This document shows positions 1-8,789 of a stretch of DNA of 17,399 bases, piece by piece (positions within the stretch are counted from its first letter, which is position 1; each line of letters starts with the position of its first letter). A program made the translations under genes and the position numbers. The DNA is taken from the NCBI RefSeq assembly GCF_946478885.1, contig NZ_CAMLDX010000075.1, positions 1 to 17,399 on the forward strand, given 5' to 3'. Below the pieces are notes generated by a model that saw only the letters and a program-made list of their open reading frames with translations, had not been told where the DNA came from and made no database searches. This DNA comes from an uncultured Bacillus sp. (GTDB lineage: Bacteria; Bacillota; Bacilli; Bacillales_B; DSM-18226).

Positions 1-46
1 AATCACCGTATACATGATCCGTACGTACAGTGTTTAAGAGAGGCGA

Positions 47-86
47 AAATAGCCTCACTACAATCTAGTGTGTAGTAAGGCTATTT
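47..86. terminator. Terminator-like hairpin near left edge
   Basis: The arms AAATAGCCTCACTACA (47-62) and TGTAGTAAGGCTATTT (71-86) pair over 16 positions with one mismatch and an 8-nt loop. The stem is flanked by A-rich sequence on the left and TTTAAAG on the right, so it could terminate in both directions. It sits 10 nt after a plus-strand stop codon (35-37), consistent with ending a gene that enters from the left. Confidence 0.5.
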
Positions 87-418
87 AAAGTTGTTTTAAT
101 TTCTATATATTAAAGGTATTTCAGTTTATCAGTTGGATTAGCATTAAATAAATTATTTCTAAATTTTAAAGAATATATGCGATTATTGATACAAAACTCC
201 TTGATATTTTTCCTTTAACTAGTTTAATTTAGGATTTAGTACTTTTGTGTCACTCATCAAAAGGGGAGTAACGACTTAATTTCTGAGTTTGAATTTTAGT
301 TTACATAATAACTATTATAGGAAGTTATTGCTGAGATAGGATAAAATATCTCATTCACAAAGTAAACTTAAAATAGTGAGACAAAAGAAATTTTTTGCTA
401 TCTGCTAATTTTAATCGT

Positions 419-460
419 GTTGAGTATAGTCTACATATGTTAACTATACTCAACATTTTT
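419..460 (+). terminator. Perfect 12-bp hairpin with T-tract
   Basis: GTTGAGTATAGT (419-430) and ACTATACTCAAC (443-454) form a perfect 12-bp stem with a 12-nt loop, followed by ATTTTT on the plus strand. On the minus strand it lies about 20 nt past the stop of the gene at 473-1285, so it may end that transcript, although the T-run favours plus-strand termination. Confidence 0.55.
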
Positions 461-472
461 ATCATAAAAAGA

Positions 473-1285
473 TCAGCCTTTGCTACTCTTCTTTTTTTGA
501 TTGACAGCCGGTTTTCTTTCAATCACTTTCGCATCAACCAGATTCCATTTTCCATTTTCATAAAACCAAGTGGATTCTATGAAAGCGATACCATCTGCAT
601 GATATGCTCCGCTTATTTGCTGTATTGCTTTTAAACCATATAAATGATCTTTTACGATAACCGGCTTGAATGTGCTGTATGGATCAATCATTAATTCTCT
701 TGGTTCATTTAACTTTCCATTTTGATATATTCCTAAACGGTCGTATTCTTTCTTGCGTTCTTGCAAATTAAAGGTAACGGATTGACCTGTGTTTTCAATA
801 ACTATTTTTGCCTGGTAGTTCTCAAGAAATTGACTTGTGATTGTAAGCGGATCAGGTAAGATCATTTCTTTTAGCTGAAAATCCTTAAAGGTTAACCAAT
901 TATAATTGGTTATTCCACCGCTGCCTCCTGCCGGAATACTAATGAGTAAATCCTCTATTCCATCATGGTCTAAATCAACAAAAGTGACAGACGGTTCATA
1001 TCCTCCTTCTAGTTCATGAGAATAACTTTTTCCATTAGAAGCCTTTATGAATAATTTGATTTCCCTTAAATAGGAAGCGCCCTCCTCATAACGAACCCCC
1101 TTTAATAAAATCGTCTCATCCTTTCCATCTCCAGAAATATCTTGTTTTTCTTCAATTAATACAATTTCTTTTTCATTCAAATTATTTTTATTCTGCTCCA
1201 AAGAGTTAGCACCAGTAATAGTGCGCAACGATAAGAAAAATACAGCAATCAGCACAATCAGCACTATGACAAATTCCTTCTTCAT
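473..1285 (-). CDS. Secreted/membrane-anchored protein with calcium-loop-like Asp repeats (VCBS/FG-GAP-like)
   Basis: This 270-residue protein starts with MKKEF and a hydrophobic stretch (about residues 5-20), typical of a signal peptide or N-terminal anchor. No lipobox cysteine is visible. Two loops of the D-x-[DNS]-x-D-G type are present: around residues 49-56 (DISGDGKD) and 104-112 (DLDHDGIED). The second is followed by a Gly/Ser-rich strand, as in VCBS/FG-GAP beta-propeller blades that bind calcium. The C-terminus is lysine- and serine-rich. The start follows a clear GGGAGGA ribosome binding site. It lies downstream of parC on the same strand but is separated from it by a strong terminator, so it is probably its own unit. 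In B. subtilis I recall an uncharacterised gene (ynfC) at about this place, but I cannot confirm homology. The function is unknown; a surface or secreted role is inferred from the signal peptide. Confidence 0.8.
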   Translation of the reverse strand: MKKEFVIVLIVLIAVFFLSLRTITGANSLEQNKNNLNEKEIVLIEEKQDISGDGKDETILLKGVRYEEGASYLREIKLFIKASNGKSYSHELEGGYEPSVTFVDLDHDGIEDLLISIPAGGSGGITNYNWLTFKDFQLKEMILPDPLTITSQFLENYQAKIVIENTGQSVTFNLQERKKEYDRLGIYQNGKLNEPRELMIDPYSTFKPVIVKDHLYGLKAIQQISGAYHADGIAFIESTWFYENGKWNLVDAKVIERKPAVNQKKKSSKG

Positions 1286-1344
1286 GCTATTCCTCCCACA
1301 TTCACATTTAACATCATTGTTATTCTACCCATATTGGCAGGAAA

Positions 1345-1415
1345 TTAATGTAAAAAAAAATAAAAACCCCCTGCAATTTCAATTTCAACAGGAGGTTTTT
1401 ATTTTTTTACATTAA
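1345..1415 (-). terminator. parC terminator (long bidirectional hairpin)
   Basis: The arms TAAAAACCCCCTG (1361-1373) and CAGGAGGTTTTTA (1389-1401) pair with one mismatch around a 15-nt loop. The pairing extends outward through A-runs and T-runs to TTAATG and CATTAA, giving a stem of nearly 30 bp. On the minus strand the stem is followed by a T-run directly after the parC stop. It also separates parC from the downstream secreted-protein gene. Confidence 0.85.
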
Positions 1416-1420
1416 CAAAT

Positions 1421-3841
1421 TCAGGTTAACTGATTCCATATTGCTACTGCTTTTCCTGATTCATTCTCATCAAAGAGGAAGGAACCATTTGAGTAGCGGT
1501 CATTATAACGTAAATTGGAAGAGTTGAGTGATTCAATCAACCCTTTCTCTGTTTCAATTTGAATAGCTTGGTTTTCCTCAGCAAATACAAAGCCAATCAC
1601 ACGATGAGGATTTGCCTTTAATTCTCTTAAAATGAGCACACCTCGTTTGGCTCTTGAAGTCATTTCAAACTCCTTCAATTTCATTTTTTTTACGGAACCG
1701 CGTTGAGTCGCAATGATGACAGAAGGGTTAGTATCTGCATCCTTTATCTTTGCCCCGGTTACAAAGTCACCTTCTCTTAAATTGGCTCCTTTTACACCGG
1801 CTGCACGTATACCAATACTGCTGATTTCCTCTTCTTTAAACCATAATGCATAGCCCTGATAAGTAGTAAGGAAAAGTTCTTGAGTTCCATCGGTTTCATG
1901 GACATCAATAACCTCATCGTCCTCTTTTATATTAATGGCTACCAATGGTTTAGAGTAACGCTGGGCCTTATATTGCTGCAACTCGGTTTTCTTTACTGTT
2001 CCATTTTTTGTAACAAATAACAAGTAAGCTTCTTTTTCAAAATCTGAAACTGGAATCGCTTTAATAATTGTTTCTTCACGCTCAATTGGGATGATGTTGG
2101 CAATATGCTGGCCGGTATCTTTCCAGCGGATATCAGGCAGCTCATGAACCGGACAATACAAATAATTACCTTTATTAGTAAACAGCAAAAGAACATCCTT
2201 TGTATTCAGATTTAGCTGAGCAATGATACGATCGGAGTCCTTCATTCCGTAATCCTGACCATTTGAGGCAGAATAAGACCGGAGACTCGTTCTCTTTATG
2301 TACCCTTCCTTCGTTACTGTAACGATAACATCCTCGCTCGCGATTAATACTTCCAGATTTATCTTAATTTCTTCAATTTCACTTTCTATTTTGGTGCGGC
2401 GTTCATCATTGAAACGCTTTTGCACATCTTTTAATTCTTTCTTAATGACAGAAAAAAGTTTTTTTTCACTGCTCAAAATGGCGGTTAACTCAGTAATTTT
2501 TTTTGCTAATTCCTTTGCTTCCTCCATCAGTGAAGTAATGTCCGTATTGGTTAAGCGATATAACTGAAGCGATACAATCGCCTCGGCCTGAGGTTCAGTA
2601 AATTGAAATTTTGCTATTAAATTTTCTTTTGCATCTCTTTTATCTTTTGATGCCCGGATAACAGCAATCACTTCGTCCAATATTGACAATGCTCTGATCA
2701 AACCATCAAGAATATGTGAACGATCTTGTGCCTTTTGTAAATCAAATTCGGATCGCCTTGTTACGACTTCTTTTTGATGTGAGATATAGGCATCAAGCAA
2801 ATCCCGCAAACCCATCAGCTTTGGCCGTTTATTGTGGATAGCTACCATATTAAAGTGATAAGTGACCTGCAAATCACTATTTTTAAATAAATAGTTTAAG
2901 ACCCCTTCAGCATTAGCTTCTTTTTTCAGTTCTATCACAATTCGTAATCCAGTTCTATCTGTTTCATCGCGTACCTCAGAAATACCTTCCACTTTTCTAT
3001 CAAAACGAAATTCATCAATTTTTTTCACCAAGCTGGCTTTATTTACTTCGTAAGGTATTTCTGTGATCACAATTTGCTGCTTGCCTCCGCGGATCGATTC
3101 CACTTCGGTTTTCCCTCGGATAATAATCTTTCCTTTTCCGGTATCATAGGCCTTTTTGATTCCATCGACACCTTGAATGATCCCCCCTGTTGGAAAATCA
3201 GGGCCTTTTACAAATTCCATTAATTCATCAATCGTGCAATCCGGATGATCTATCCGATGGATGACTGCATCAATGACCTCACCAAGCTGGTGCGGTGGTA
3301 TTTCAGTTGCATAGCCTGCAGAAATGCCTGTTGAGCCATTGACAAGCAGGTTTGGAAACATCGATGGAAGTACTGTAGGCTCATTGGAGGTATCATCAAA
3401 ATTTGGAATGAAATCTACCGTTCTTTTATCAATATCGCGTAATAGCTCAGTTGAAATCGCTGAAAGCCTTGCCTCTGTATAACGCATGGCAGCTGGAGGA
3501 TCCCCGTCGTTGCTTCCATTATTCCCATGCATTTCAATCAATACATTACGCAACTTCCAATCCTGGCTCATTCGAACCATTGCTTCATAAACTGAGGAAT
3601 CACCATGAGGATGATAATTACCGATTACATTTCCTACTGTTTTTGCGGATTTACGAAAATGCTTATCATGTGTATTTCCCTCAACATGCATGGCATATAA
3701 AATTCTGCGCTGGACCGGCTTTAACCCATCACGCGCATCCGGCAACGCGCGTTCCTGGATGATGTATTTACTATAGCGGCCAAATCGGTCGCCAATTACT
3801 TCTTCTAATGGAAGTTCACGAAATTGTTCTGATGTATTCAT
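1421..3841 (-). CDS. parC: DNA topoisomerase IV subunit A
   Basis: ParC (GrlA) is the DNA breakage-reunion subunit of topoisomerase IV (ParC2ParE2), which decatenates daughter chromosomes and relaxes supercoils using ATP hydrolysed by ParE. The 806-residue length is typical of Gram-positive ParC. The winged-helix domain carries the active-site tyrosine at Tyr121 in AAMRYTEAR. The quinolone-determining region reads [12 protein letters not shown] with Ser82 and Glu86, matching the sensitive-type residues Ser80/Glu84 of S. aureus GrlA. A tower and coiled-coil region follows, then C-terminal beta-pinwheel repeats from about residue 490. The intact GyrA-box of gyrase A is not seen (only a degenerate SRAKRGV), which supports ParC over GyrA. 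The ATG overlaps the parE stop by 4 nt (ATGA), indicating translational coupling in a parE-parC operon. No truncation or frameshift is visible. Confidence 0.97.
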   Translation of the reverse strand: MNTSEQFRELPLEEVIGDRFGRYSKYIIQERALPDARDGLKPVQRRILYAMHVEGNTHDKHFRKSAKTVGNVIGNYHPHGDSSVYEAMVRMSQDWKLRNVLIEMHGNNGSNDGDPPAAMRYTEARLSAISTELLRDIDKRTVDFIPNFDDTSNEPTVLPSMFPNLLVNGSTGISAGYATEIPPHQLGEVIDAVIHRIDHPDCTIDELMEFVKGPDFPTGGIIQGVDGIKKAYDTGKGKIIIRGKTEVESIRGGKQQIVITEIPYEVNKASLVKKIDEFRFDRKVEGISEVRDETDRTGLRIVIELKKEANAEGVLNYLFKNSDLQVTYHFNMVAIHNKRPKLMGLRDLLDAYISHQKEVVTRRSEFDLQKAQDRSHILDGLIRALSILDEVIAVIRASKDKRDAKENLIAKFQFTEPQAEAIVSLQLYRLTNTDITSLMEEAKELAKKITELTAILSSEKKLFSVIKKELKDVQKRFNDERRTKIESEIEEIKINLEVLIASEDVIVTVTKEGYIKRTSLRSYSASNGQDYGMKDSDRIIAQLNLNTKDVLLLFTNKGNYLYCPVHELPDIRWKDTGQHIANIIPIEREETIIKAIPVSDFEKEAYLLFVTKNGTVKKTELQQYKAQRYSKPLVAINIKEDDEVIDVHETDGTQELFLTTYQGYALWFKEEEISSIGIRAAGVKGANLREGDFVTGAKIKDADTNPSVIIATQRGSVKKMKLKEFEMTSRAKRGVLILRELKANPHRVIGFVFAEENQAIQIETEKGLIESLNSSNLRYNDRYSNGSFLFDENESGKAVAIWNQLT

Positions 3842-5823
3842 GAAGGATTAACCTCCTCAGCTACTGTCATATTCTCATTTTCAAGAATACTCCCGTCTTC
3901 TTCAAGACCAAAAGCAACATTTGATTCAATCCACTTTCTGCGTGGTTCCACTTTATCCCCCATTAAGGTGGTCACTCTTCGTTCTGCGCGTGCAATATCA
4001 TCAATCCGGACACGGATTAATGTTCTCGTTTCAGGATTCATCGTAGTTTCCCATAGCTGATCAGCATTCATCTCTCCAAGACCTTTGTAACGCTGCAGAA
4101 TATAGCCTTTTCCTACCTTTTTAATAGTGTCTTGAAGATCCTCGTCACTCCAAGCATATTCGATCACTTCTTTTTTCCCCATTCCTCTGCTGACTTTATA
4201 TAAAGGAGGAAGGGCGATATACACTTTTCCCACTTCAATCAGCGGCTTCATATAACGGTAAAAAAAGGTTAAAAGAAGAACCTGTATATGAGCACCGTCT
4301 GTATCAGCATCTGTCATGATAATGATTTTATCATAATTGGAATCTTCCACACAAAAGTCTGTCCCAACTCCGGCTCCGATTGTATGAATAATCGTATTGA
4401 TTTCTTCATTTTTAAAAATATCACTAAGCTTTGCTTTTTCCGTATTGATTACTTTTCCTCGTAATGGCAATACTGCTTGAAATCGTCGATCACGCCCTTG
4501 CTTGGCAGAGCCTCCGGCAGAATCTCCCTCAACTAAATATAATTCATTTTTTTGCGGATTCCGTGACTGAGCAGGAGTAAGTTTTCCAGACAACAGGGCT
4601 TCAGATCTCTTTTTCTTTTTGCCGCTGCGGGCTTCATCCCGTGCTTTACGGGCTGCTTCTCGAGCTTGAAAAGCCTTAAGCGATTTTTTTACTAATAATG
4701 TACTAATGTCAGGATTTTCTTCAAGAAAGTAAGCTAAATGCTCTGAAACAATAGAGTCTACAGCAGAGCGAGCCTCACTGGTACCAAGCTTTCCCTTTGT
4801 CTGGCCTTCAAATTGCAGCAGATCTTCAGGAACTCGGACGGAAACAACCGCTGTAAATCCCTCTCTGATATCGGAACCTTCTAAATTCTTATCTTTTTCC
4901 TTTAACAGGCTAACTTTACGGGCATATTCATTAAATGCCCTGGTTATGGCTGTTCTCAAACCAGCCTCATGAGTACCCCCATCCTTTGTTCGGACATTAT
5001 TAACAAAAGATAAGACATTTTCGGAATATCCGTCATTAAATTGAAAAGCAAAGTCTATTTCTATTCCGTTTTGTGCGCCTTCAAACCCTACTACAGGATG
5101 AAGAATATCCTTTTCTTCATTCAAATATTCGACAAAGGCAGCTAATCCCTTTTCATAATGAAATACCTCATGCCAATCATTACGTTCATCAAAAATTTCA
5201 ATTTGAACACCTTTTAAAAGAAAGGCTGATTCTCGCAAACGTTCACACAGCGTTTCATAATTATATGTTGTAGTTGAGAAAATGGAAGAATCCGGTTTAA
5301 AGTGGATGGTAGTTCCGGTTTGATTTGTTTTGCCAATCTTCTCTAAAGTAGTAATCGGTTTTCCGCCATTTTCAAAGCGTTGCTGATAAACATTGCCAGC
5401 GCGTTTAATCGTAACAACGAGCCATTCAGACAGAGCATTTACCACAGATGCCCCAACTCCATGCAGGCCTCCGCTTGTTTTATATCCGCCCTGACCGAAC
5501 TTTCCACCTGCATGAAGGATGGTTAAAATAACCTCAGGTGTCGGCTTACCAATCTTATGCATTCCTGTTGGCATTCCTCTTCCTTTGTCTTGAACACTGA
5601 TCGAATTATCTTTGTGTATTTTAACGGTAATGTGATCTCCGAATCCTGCTAACACTTCGTCCACTGAATTATCGACTATTTCATATACAAGATGATGTAA
5701 TCCTCTGGAATCCGTGCTACCAATGTACATTCCCGGGCGCTTACGGACAGCCTCAAGCCCTTCTAATACTTGTATGGCATCATCATTATAGTCATATTGA
5801 GATGCTGCTTGATTTCTTGCCAC
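3838..5823 (-). CDS. parE: DNA topoisomerase IV subunit B
   Basis: ParE (GrlB) is the ATPase subunit of topoisomerase IV. The N-terminal GHKL fold shows Glu48 and Asn52 in [10 protein letters not shown], the DKGRGMP motif near residue 80 and the glycine-rich [13 protein letters not shown] near 119-131. The transducer domain follows. The TOPRIM domain carries EGDSAGG (about 432-438) and DADTDGAH (about 505-512), which bind the catalytic magnesium ions. The length of about 660 residues fits ParE. Start choice: an in-frame ATG at 5829 lies only 1 nt after the AAAGGGG ribosome binding site, whereas the GTG at 5823 has 7-nt spacing and gives an N-terminus (MARNQ) closer to what I recall of B. subtilis ParE, so I prefer GTG. 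It overlaps parC by 4 nt. A LexA-type box and sigma-A-like promoters lie about 200 nt upstream. Confidence 0.95.
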   Translation of the reverse strand: MARNQAASQYDYNDDAIQVLEGLEAVRKRPGMYIGSTDSRGLHHLVYEIVDNSVDEVLAGFGDHITVKIHKDNSISVQDKGRGMPTGMHKIGKPTPEVILTILHAGGKFGQGGYKTSGGLHGVGASVVNALSEWLVVTIKRAGNVYQQRFENGGKPITTLEKIGKTNQTGTTIHFKPDSSIFSTTTYNYETLCERLRESAFLLKGVQIEIFDERNDWHEVFHYEKGLAAFVEYLNEEKDILHPVVGFEGAQNGIEIDFAFQFNDGYSENVLSFVNNVRTKDGGTHEAGLRTAITRAFNEYARKVSLLKEKDKNLEGSDIREGFTAVVSVRVPEDLLQFEGQTKGKLGTSEARSAVDSIVSEHLAYFLEENPDISTLLVKKSLKAFQAREAARKARDEARSGKKKKRSEALLSGKLTPAQSRNPQKNELYLVEGDSAGGSAKQGRDRRFQAVLPLRGKVINTEKAKLSDIFKNEEINTIIHTIGAGVGTDFCVEDSNYDKIIIMTDADTDGAHIQVLLLTFFYRYMKPLIEVGKVYIALPPLYKVSRGMGKKEVIEYAWSDEDLQDTIKKVGKGYILQRYKGLGEMNADQLWETTMNPETRTLIRVRIDDIARAERRVTTLMGDKVEPRRKWIESNVAFGLEEDGSILENENMTVAEEVNPS

Positions 5824-6196
5824 GAACATACCCCTTTCATTACTTAAACAATTCCTAATAAGTCTCTATTCTTGTTGAATATATTCATCATAAACGTATA
5901 CAATCCTTTACATATTTAAAAAGAAAATTGCATATTATTGGTCAGTGCGTTAGCTGATTTCGCACATGCCATTGCGAATAGAAAGATTGATGAAACAAAA
6001 CAACCTACATTATGAACCAAAGAACGTGCGTTCCTTATATAATCATATCATATCTAAAAATAGAGTTCATGTCTTATTGTATCGGTTATTTTCATTTTGG
6101 CAAATTGGAATTTTTGAAGAGTAAGTAAAAATTTTTTTGAATCCTACATTCTTCATTAAATTAATATATCATAAACATTCCTAAAAAATAAAAAAA
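5824..6196 (-). promoter_or_regulatory. parE upstream/leader region
   Basis: This gene-free stretch lies between parE and the palindromic repeat. On the minus strand it holds a candidate sigma-A promoter TTGCCA (6103-6098), 16-nt spacer, TACAAT (6081-6076). It also holds a possible extended -10 (TGATTATAT, ending at 6037) immediately before a LexA-like box. The box lies about 200 nt before the parE start, so the transcript would have a long leader. A short inverted repeat, TTCGCA (5959-5964) and TGCGAA (5973-5978), sits inside this leader. No small ORF with a ribosome binding site was seen. Confidence 0.5.
6021..6034. promoter_or_regulatory. LexA (DinR)-type SOS operator upstream of parE
   Basis: AGAACGTGCGTTCC matches the Bacillus LexA consensus CGAACRNRYGTTYC at 13 of 14 positions. 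It lies immediately downstream of a candidate extended -10 element on the minus strand, where bound repressor would block transcription into parE-parC. I recall parE being among LexA-bound loci in B. subtilis, which agrees with the placement. Operator function here is inferred. Confidence 0.6.
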
Positions 6197-6313
6197 GAGC
6201 TATCCCAAAAATAAAGGTGCCAGGCATCACAATACAGTATCTAGTACCACTTTGCATAAATCTGCACGGGATATAGATGTATTGTGGATGCCTAACACCT
6301 TTTGGGACAGCTC
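6197..6313. repeat. 117-nt long palindromic repeat, copy 1 (MITE/REP-like, terminator-like)
   Basis: Starts GAGCTATCCCAAAA and ends TTTTGGGACAGCTC, which pair with one mismatch. Inside, AGGCATC pairs with GATGCCT, and further AT-rich pairing closes on a small central hairpin. It aligns without gaps to 14072-14188 with about 78% identity by hand count (91 of 117). It contains no ORF or transposase. It lies just past the stop of the yneT-like gene (6329) and is preceded by an A-run that becomes a T-run on the minus strand, so it may terminate that gene. No target-site duplication is visible. Confidence 0.8.
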
Positions 6314-6328
6314 CTGCTTGTAACAACC

Positions 6329-6742
6329 TTATTTTGTCATTGCATGTTCCACTTTAATGCAGCGATTCATTACTACTGTGTAACCTCTATCTTTTAAAAA
6401 TTGATAAGCTTCTTCATTTTCTAGTCCAAGTTGTGCCCAAAATACATCTGCATCAATTTCAGCAAATTCTTTAGCTATTTCCGGCAAAAATTCTGAACGA
6501 CGAAATACGTCGACGATATCGACATGCCCTTTGATTTCTTTCAGGCTGGAGACAGCTTTCTCTCCCAAAATCGAATCGGCAGTAGGATTGACAGGAATGA
6601 TTGTATAGCCTGCATCCTGCATTGCCTTGGCGACCATATACGAAGTGCGTTCCGGTTTATCACTCAAACCAACAACAGCAATGCGCTTTGCCTTCTTTAA
6701 TATTTCACGAATCTCATCTCTTGATGGATTTTCAATCGACAT
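6329..6742 (-). CDS. yneT: CoA-binding (Rossmann-fold) protein, YneT-like
   Basis: This 137-residue protein belongs to the small CoA-binding domain family related to the N-terminal domain of succinyl-CoA synthetase alpha. The nucleotide-binding beta-alpha-beta start is visible as IAVVGLSDKPERTSY (about residues 20-34), followed by VAKAMQDAGYTIIPVNP. The middle carries VDIVDVFRRSE, and the FWAQLGLENEEA segment and the C-terminal MNRCIKVEH are typical of the family. Cellular function is not established. The start is ATG at 6742, 8 nt after GGAGGG; the upstream GTG at 6757 overlaps that ribosome binding site and is unlikely. In B. subtilis yneT also lies between plsY and parE, so placement supports the name. 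A perfect 13-bp inverted repeat lies just upstream. Confidence 0.88.
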   Translation of the reverse strand: MSIENPSRDEIREILKKAKRIAVVGLSDKPERTSYMVAKAMQDAGYTIIPVNPTADSILGEKAVSSLKEIKGHVDIVDVFRRSEFLPEIAKEFAEIDADVFWAQLGLENEEAYQFLKDRGYTVVMNRCIKVEHAMTK

Positions 6743-6763
6743 AGGAAATCCCTCCACTATTTT

Positions 6764-6839
6764 ATTATAAGCAGCATTGGTTCACTCTTGTTTAAGTCTA
6801 CCATATAGGCTAATTAATCAAAAATTTGCTGCTTATAAT
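6764..6839. repeat. 13-bp perfect inverted repeat flanking 50 nt
   Basis: ATTATAAGCAGCA (6764-6776) and TGCTGCTTATAAT (6827-6839) are exact reverse complements separated by 50 nt. The pair occupies most of the gap between the GH18 gene and yneT. Each arm ends in an outward-facing TATAAT, so the inner arm could supply the -10 for yneT, although no good -35 is visible. It could also be a tiny transposon-like remnant or an RNA stem. No target duplication is seen. Confidence 0.65.
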
Positions 6840-6857
6840 CCATTCACTTGAAAAAAG

Positions 6858-8579
6858 CTATTGATTTTGCACTACTTGGTTATCATTCGTTTGAAGGGCA
6901 AGCCAAGCAGTTTCATCAGCAAAAGAGCGCGACCAACTGGCAATTCCCTTTAATTTATATTTTGCTACCAGTTCAACTCTTTTCTTTAATGAAAGTTCAT
7001 CCTCCAACCAAATACGAAAGGTAGTTTTAGTATTCATATCATAAAATTCAGCATAGTTCTGTCCGCTACTTTCATCATAAACCGGAACAATCCCCTTCTC
7101 TTTAATCCACGCTTTTGCTTCATCCATTTTCATCGCTTTAGAGGAAACTTCACCGGTATCCTTAATTTCCCATAACCGAGTATACAATGGTACCCCAAGG
7201 ATCAGCTTTTCATTTGGAACAACTTCGAGCAGTTTCTGTAAATTTTGTTCGACCCACGGAAAACTTGCAACACTTCCTGCCTTTGGAGACGAACCCCAAT
7301 GTTCATCATATGCCATAACCATTAAATAATCGATTACTTGAGATAGTTCGTCTCTTTCATAAAATGCAGACCAGTTTCCATCCGTAATAAATGTTATGTC
7401 CATTGATACGATTAAACCCGCCTGAAGAAAATATGGGACTGCTTCCCGAACAAGCTGTGTAACAAGGGGACCGTCTTCTTCTCTAACATTTTCAATATCA
7501 ATATTGAATCCGTCCAGATGATACAATTGACTGTACTGCAGCAGCTGATTGATGATATGTTGTCGAGATTCAAAGTTTTTAAGTGCCTCATGTGTTAAAT
7601 CCGGATCAAATCCATTTGAAAATAATGCCCATATCTGGTATCCACGACTTTTAGCCCAATTAACATATTCCAATGAAGCGAGATTTTCGATTGAACCATC
7701 TTCACCGACTAATTCAAACCAGGTAGGTGAGACAATATTTACTCCAGGCATTTCCGGAATAGTAGTCAGATTGGGATTACTGCTATATACTGCTTCCCAA
7801 GTCAAGTTGACAGGCTCTGTAATTTGAGGATTTGTTTCCCTAGTTGGTTCTTTCTGGATATGAAGGGTCTCGGTTTCACCTTTGCGGATATATTGCTTGT
7901 CAATAAAACCCGCAATTCCGTTTTCTTTGCGGACATAATAATATTGACTCTCTTCTTTTTCGATGGTTATGGGTTCCTGATCCACTGTTTGTGCCGTATA
8001 TGGTGCTTGCAGGTCAGGCTTCGTTCTTAAACGGATCCTTTTATCATCTACATCCTTTGCCTCTATTGCACCATGAGTTTTTTTGGCTCCATCTATTTCG
8101 ATTTGAATAGCCTTTGTATCCGGCAGGATCGTATATTGAATGCCATAATAAATCAGAAATGGCTTCAATGCGATATACAATTTCCCGTCATGAGATTTGA
8201 CAGGTTCCATTTTCCCCTGTACAGGCACTTGATTCACGAAATAATAAGAAGAATCGGCAGGCATTTGAACCACTTTATCCTTCAAAGTGATAATGAGTGA
8301 GTTTGTTTTTTGATCAAATATGAGATGTTCATCGATATATTTTTTCATGAAGCTCAGCGGCACATAAACCGAATCATCTTTAATCAATCCATTGCCAGCT
8401 TGTTTCCCATTAAATAGCACAGGGTTTTCCCCGCTGAAATAGGCTTCCTTTTTCCGTGAATCAAATGGATATAAAAATAATAGAATACTAGAAATAATTA
8501 AGATAAATGATAGAAATAAGCCGGACAAAATCCACTTTTTACGCATTTTTGTCTGTTTTTGATACATAATGTTTGCCAT
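6858..8579 (-). CDS. Membrane-anchored GH18-family glycosidase with copper-amine-oxidase-N-like and SH3-like domains
   Basis: This 573-residue protein has a cytoplasmic basic N-terminus and one membrane segment at about residues 16-37, placing the rest outside the membrane. Residues about 45-165 look like a copper amine oxidase N-terminal (stalk) domain: VLFNGK, VYVPLSF, LYIALKPF. Residues about 178-232 resemble a bacterial SH3 domain (RIRLRTKPDL, ENGIAGFIDKQYI). The C-terminal half (about 260-560) is a GH18 barrel carrying the catalytic motif DGFNIDIE with acid Glu363, and the YLMVMAYDEHW strand. GH18 enzymes of this layout in Bacillus include cell-wall or spore-cortex N-acetylglucosaminidases, so a peptidoglycan substrate is inferred. 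The start is ATG at 8579, 9 nt after GGGAGG; the longer frame to 8648 has no ribosome binding site. It is divergent from plsY. I do not recall a GH18 gene at this place in B. subtilis. Confidence 0.9.
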   Translation of the reverse strand: MANIMYQKQTKMRKKWILSGLFLSFILIISSILLFLYPFDSRKKEAYFSGENPVLFNGKQAGNGLIKDDSVYVPLSFMKKYIDEHLIFDQKTNSLIITLKDKVVQMPADSSYYFVNQVPVQGKMEPVKSHDGKLYIALKPFLIYYGIQYTILPDTKAIQIEIDGAKKTHGAIEAKDVDDKRIRLRTKPDLQAPYTAQTVDQEPITIEKEESQYYYVRKENGIAGFIDKQYIRKGETETLHIQKEPTRETNPQITEPVNLTWEAVYSSNPNLTTIPEMPGVNIVSPTWFELVGEDGSIENLASLEYVNWAKSRGYQIWALFSNGFDPDLTHEALKNFESRQHIINQLLQYSQLYHLDGFNIDIENVREEDGPLVTQLVREAVPYFLQAGLIVSMDITFITDGNWSAFYERDELSQVIDYLMVMAYDEHWGSSPKAGSVASFPWVEQNLQKLLEVVPNEKLILGVPLYTRLWEIKDTGEVSSKAMKMDEAKAWIKEKGIVPVYDESSGQNYAEFYDMNTKTTFRIWLEDELSLKKRVELVAKYKLKGIASWSRSFADETAWLALQTNDNQVVQNQ

Positions 8580-8789
8580 TCGTAATATCCTCCCTTGTAC
8601 TATCGTAACGAAACAGTCAGTGAATGAAAAGAAAAAATTTCTCAACAAGATATGACCTTCCTTCTCTTGTCAAAAATTAAATGGTAAAATGAATAAGCAC
8701 TTGTATTGAGACGTTTTCCTCTTCAAACATGTACATATCTATTGAATTATGAGGGAAAAAACTTCGGAAATGTGAAGGAGATATTATTC

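Larger units (their letters stand above)
1..472. other. Intergenic region without a convincing gene
   Basis: No ORF with a ribosome binding site is visible here. At the left edge two plus-strand frames are open from base 1: one stops at 35-37, the other at 73-75. Either could be the tail of a gene outside the window, but neither tail is recognisable. The first frame is the better candidate because its stop lies just before the hairpin at 47-86. The rest is very AT-rich. A second, perfect hairpin at 419-454 lies past the end of the minus-strand gene that stops at 473. The string AAAAGGGGAGTAACGAC near 259-275 resembles the 5' signature of manganese riboswitches, but the matching 3' half is absent. 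Confidence 0.6.

Noticed and set aside
255..285. AAAAGGGGAGTAACGAC resembling the 5' signature of yybP-ykoY (manganese) riboswitches
   Set aside because: The matching 3' half (GACCUUU-type strand) is not found in the next 150 nt, and there is no plus-strand gene downstream for it to control.
3451..3762. 103-codon plus-strand open frame inside parC
   Set aside because: It lies antisense to the most conserved part of ParC (the active-site region) with no initiation signal.
8662..8690. sigma-A promoter for plsY (TTGTCA ... TAAAAT)
   Set aside because: The two hexamers are only 12 nt apart; no better -35 with 16-18 nt spacing was found, so no plsY promoter is called.
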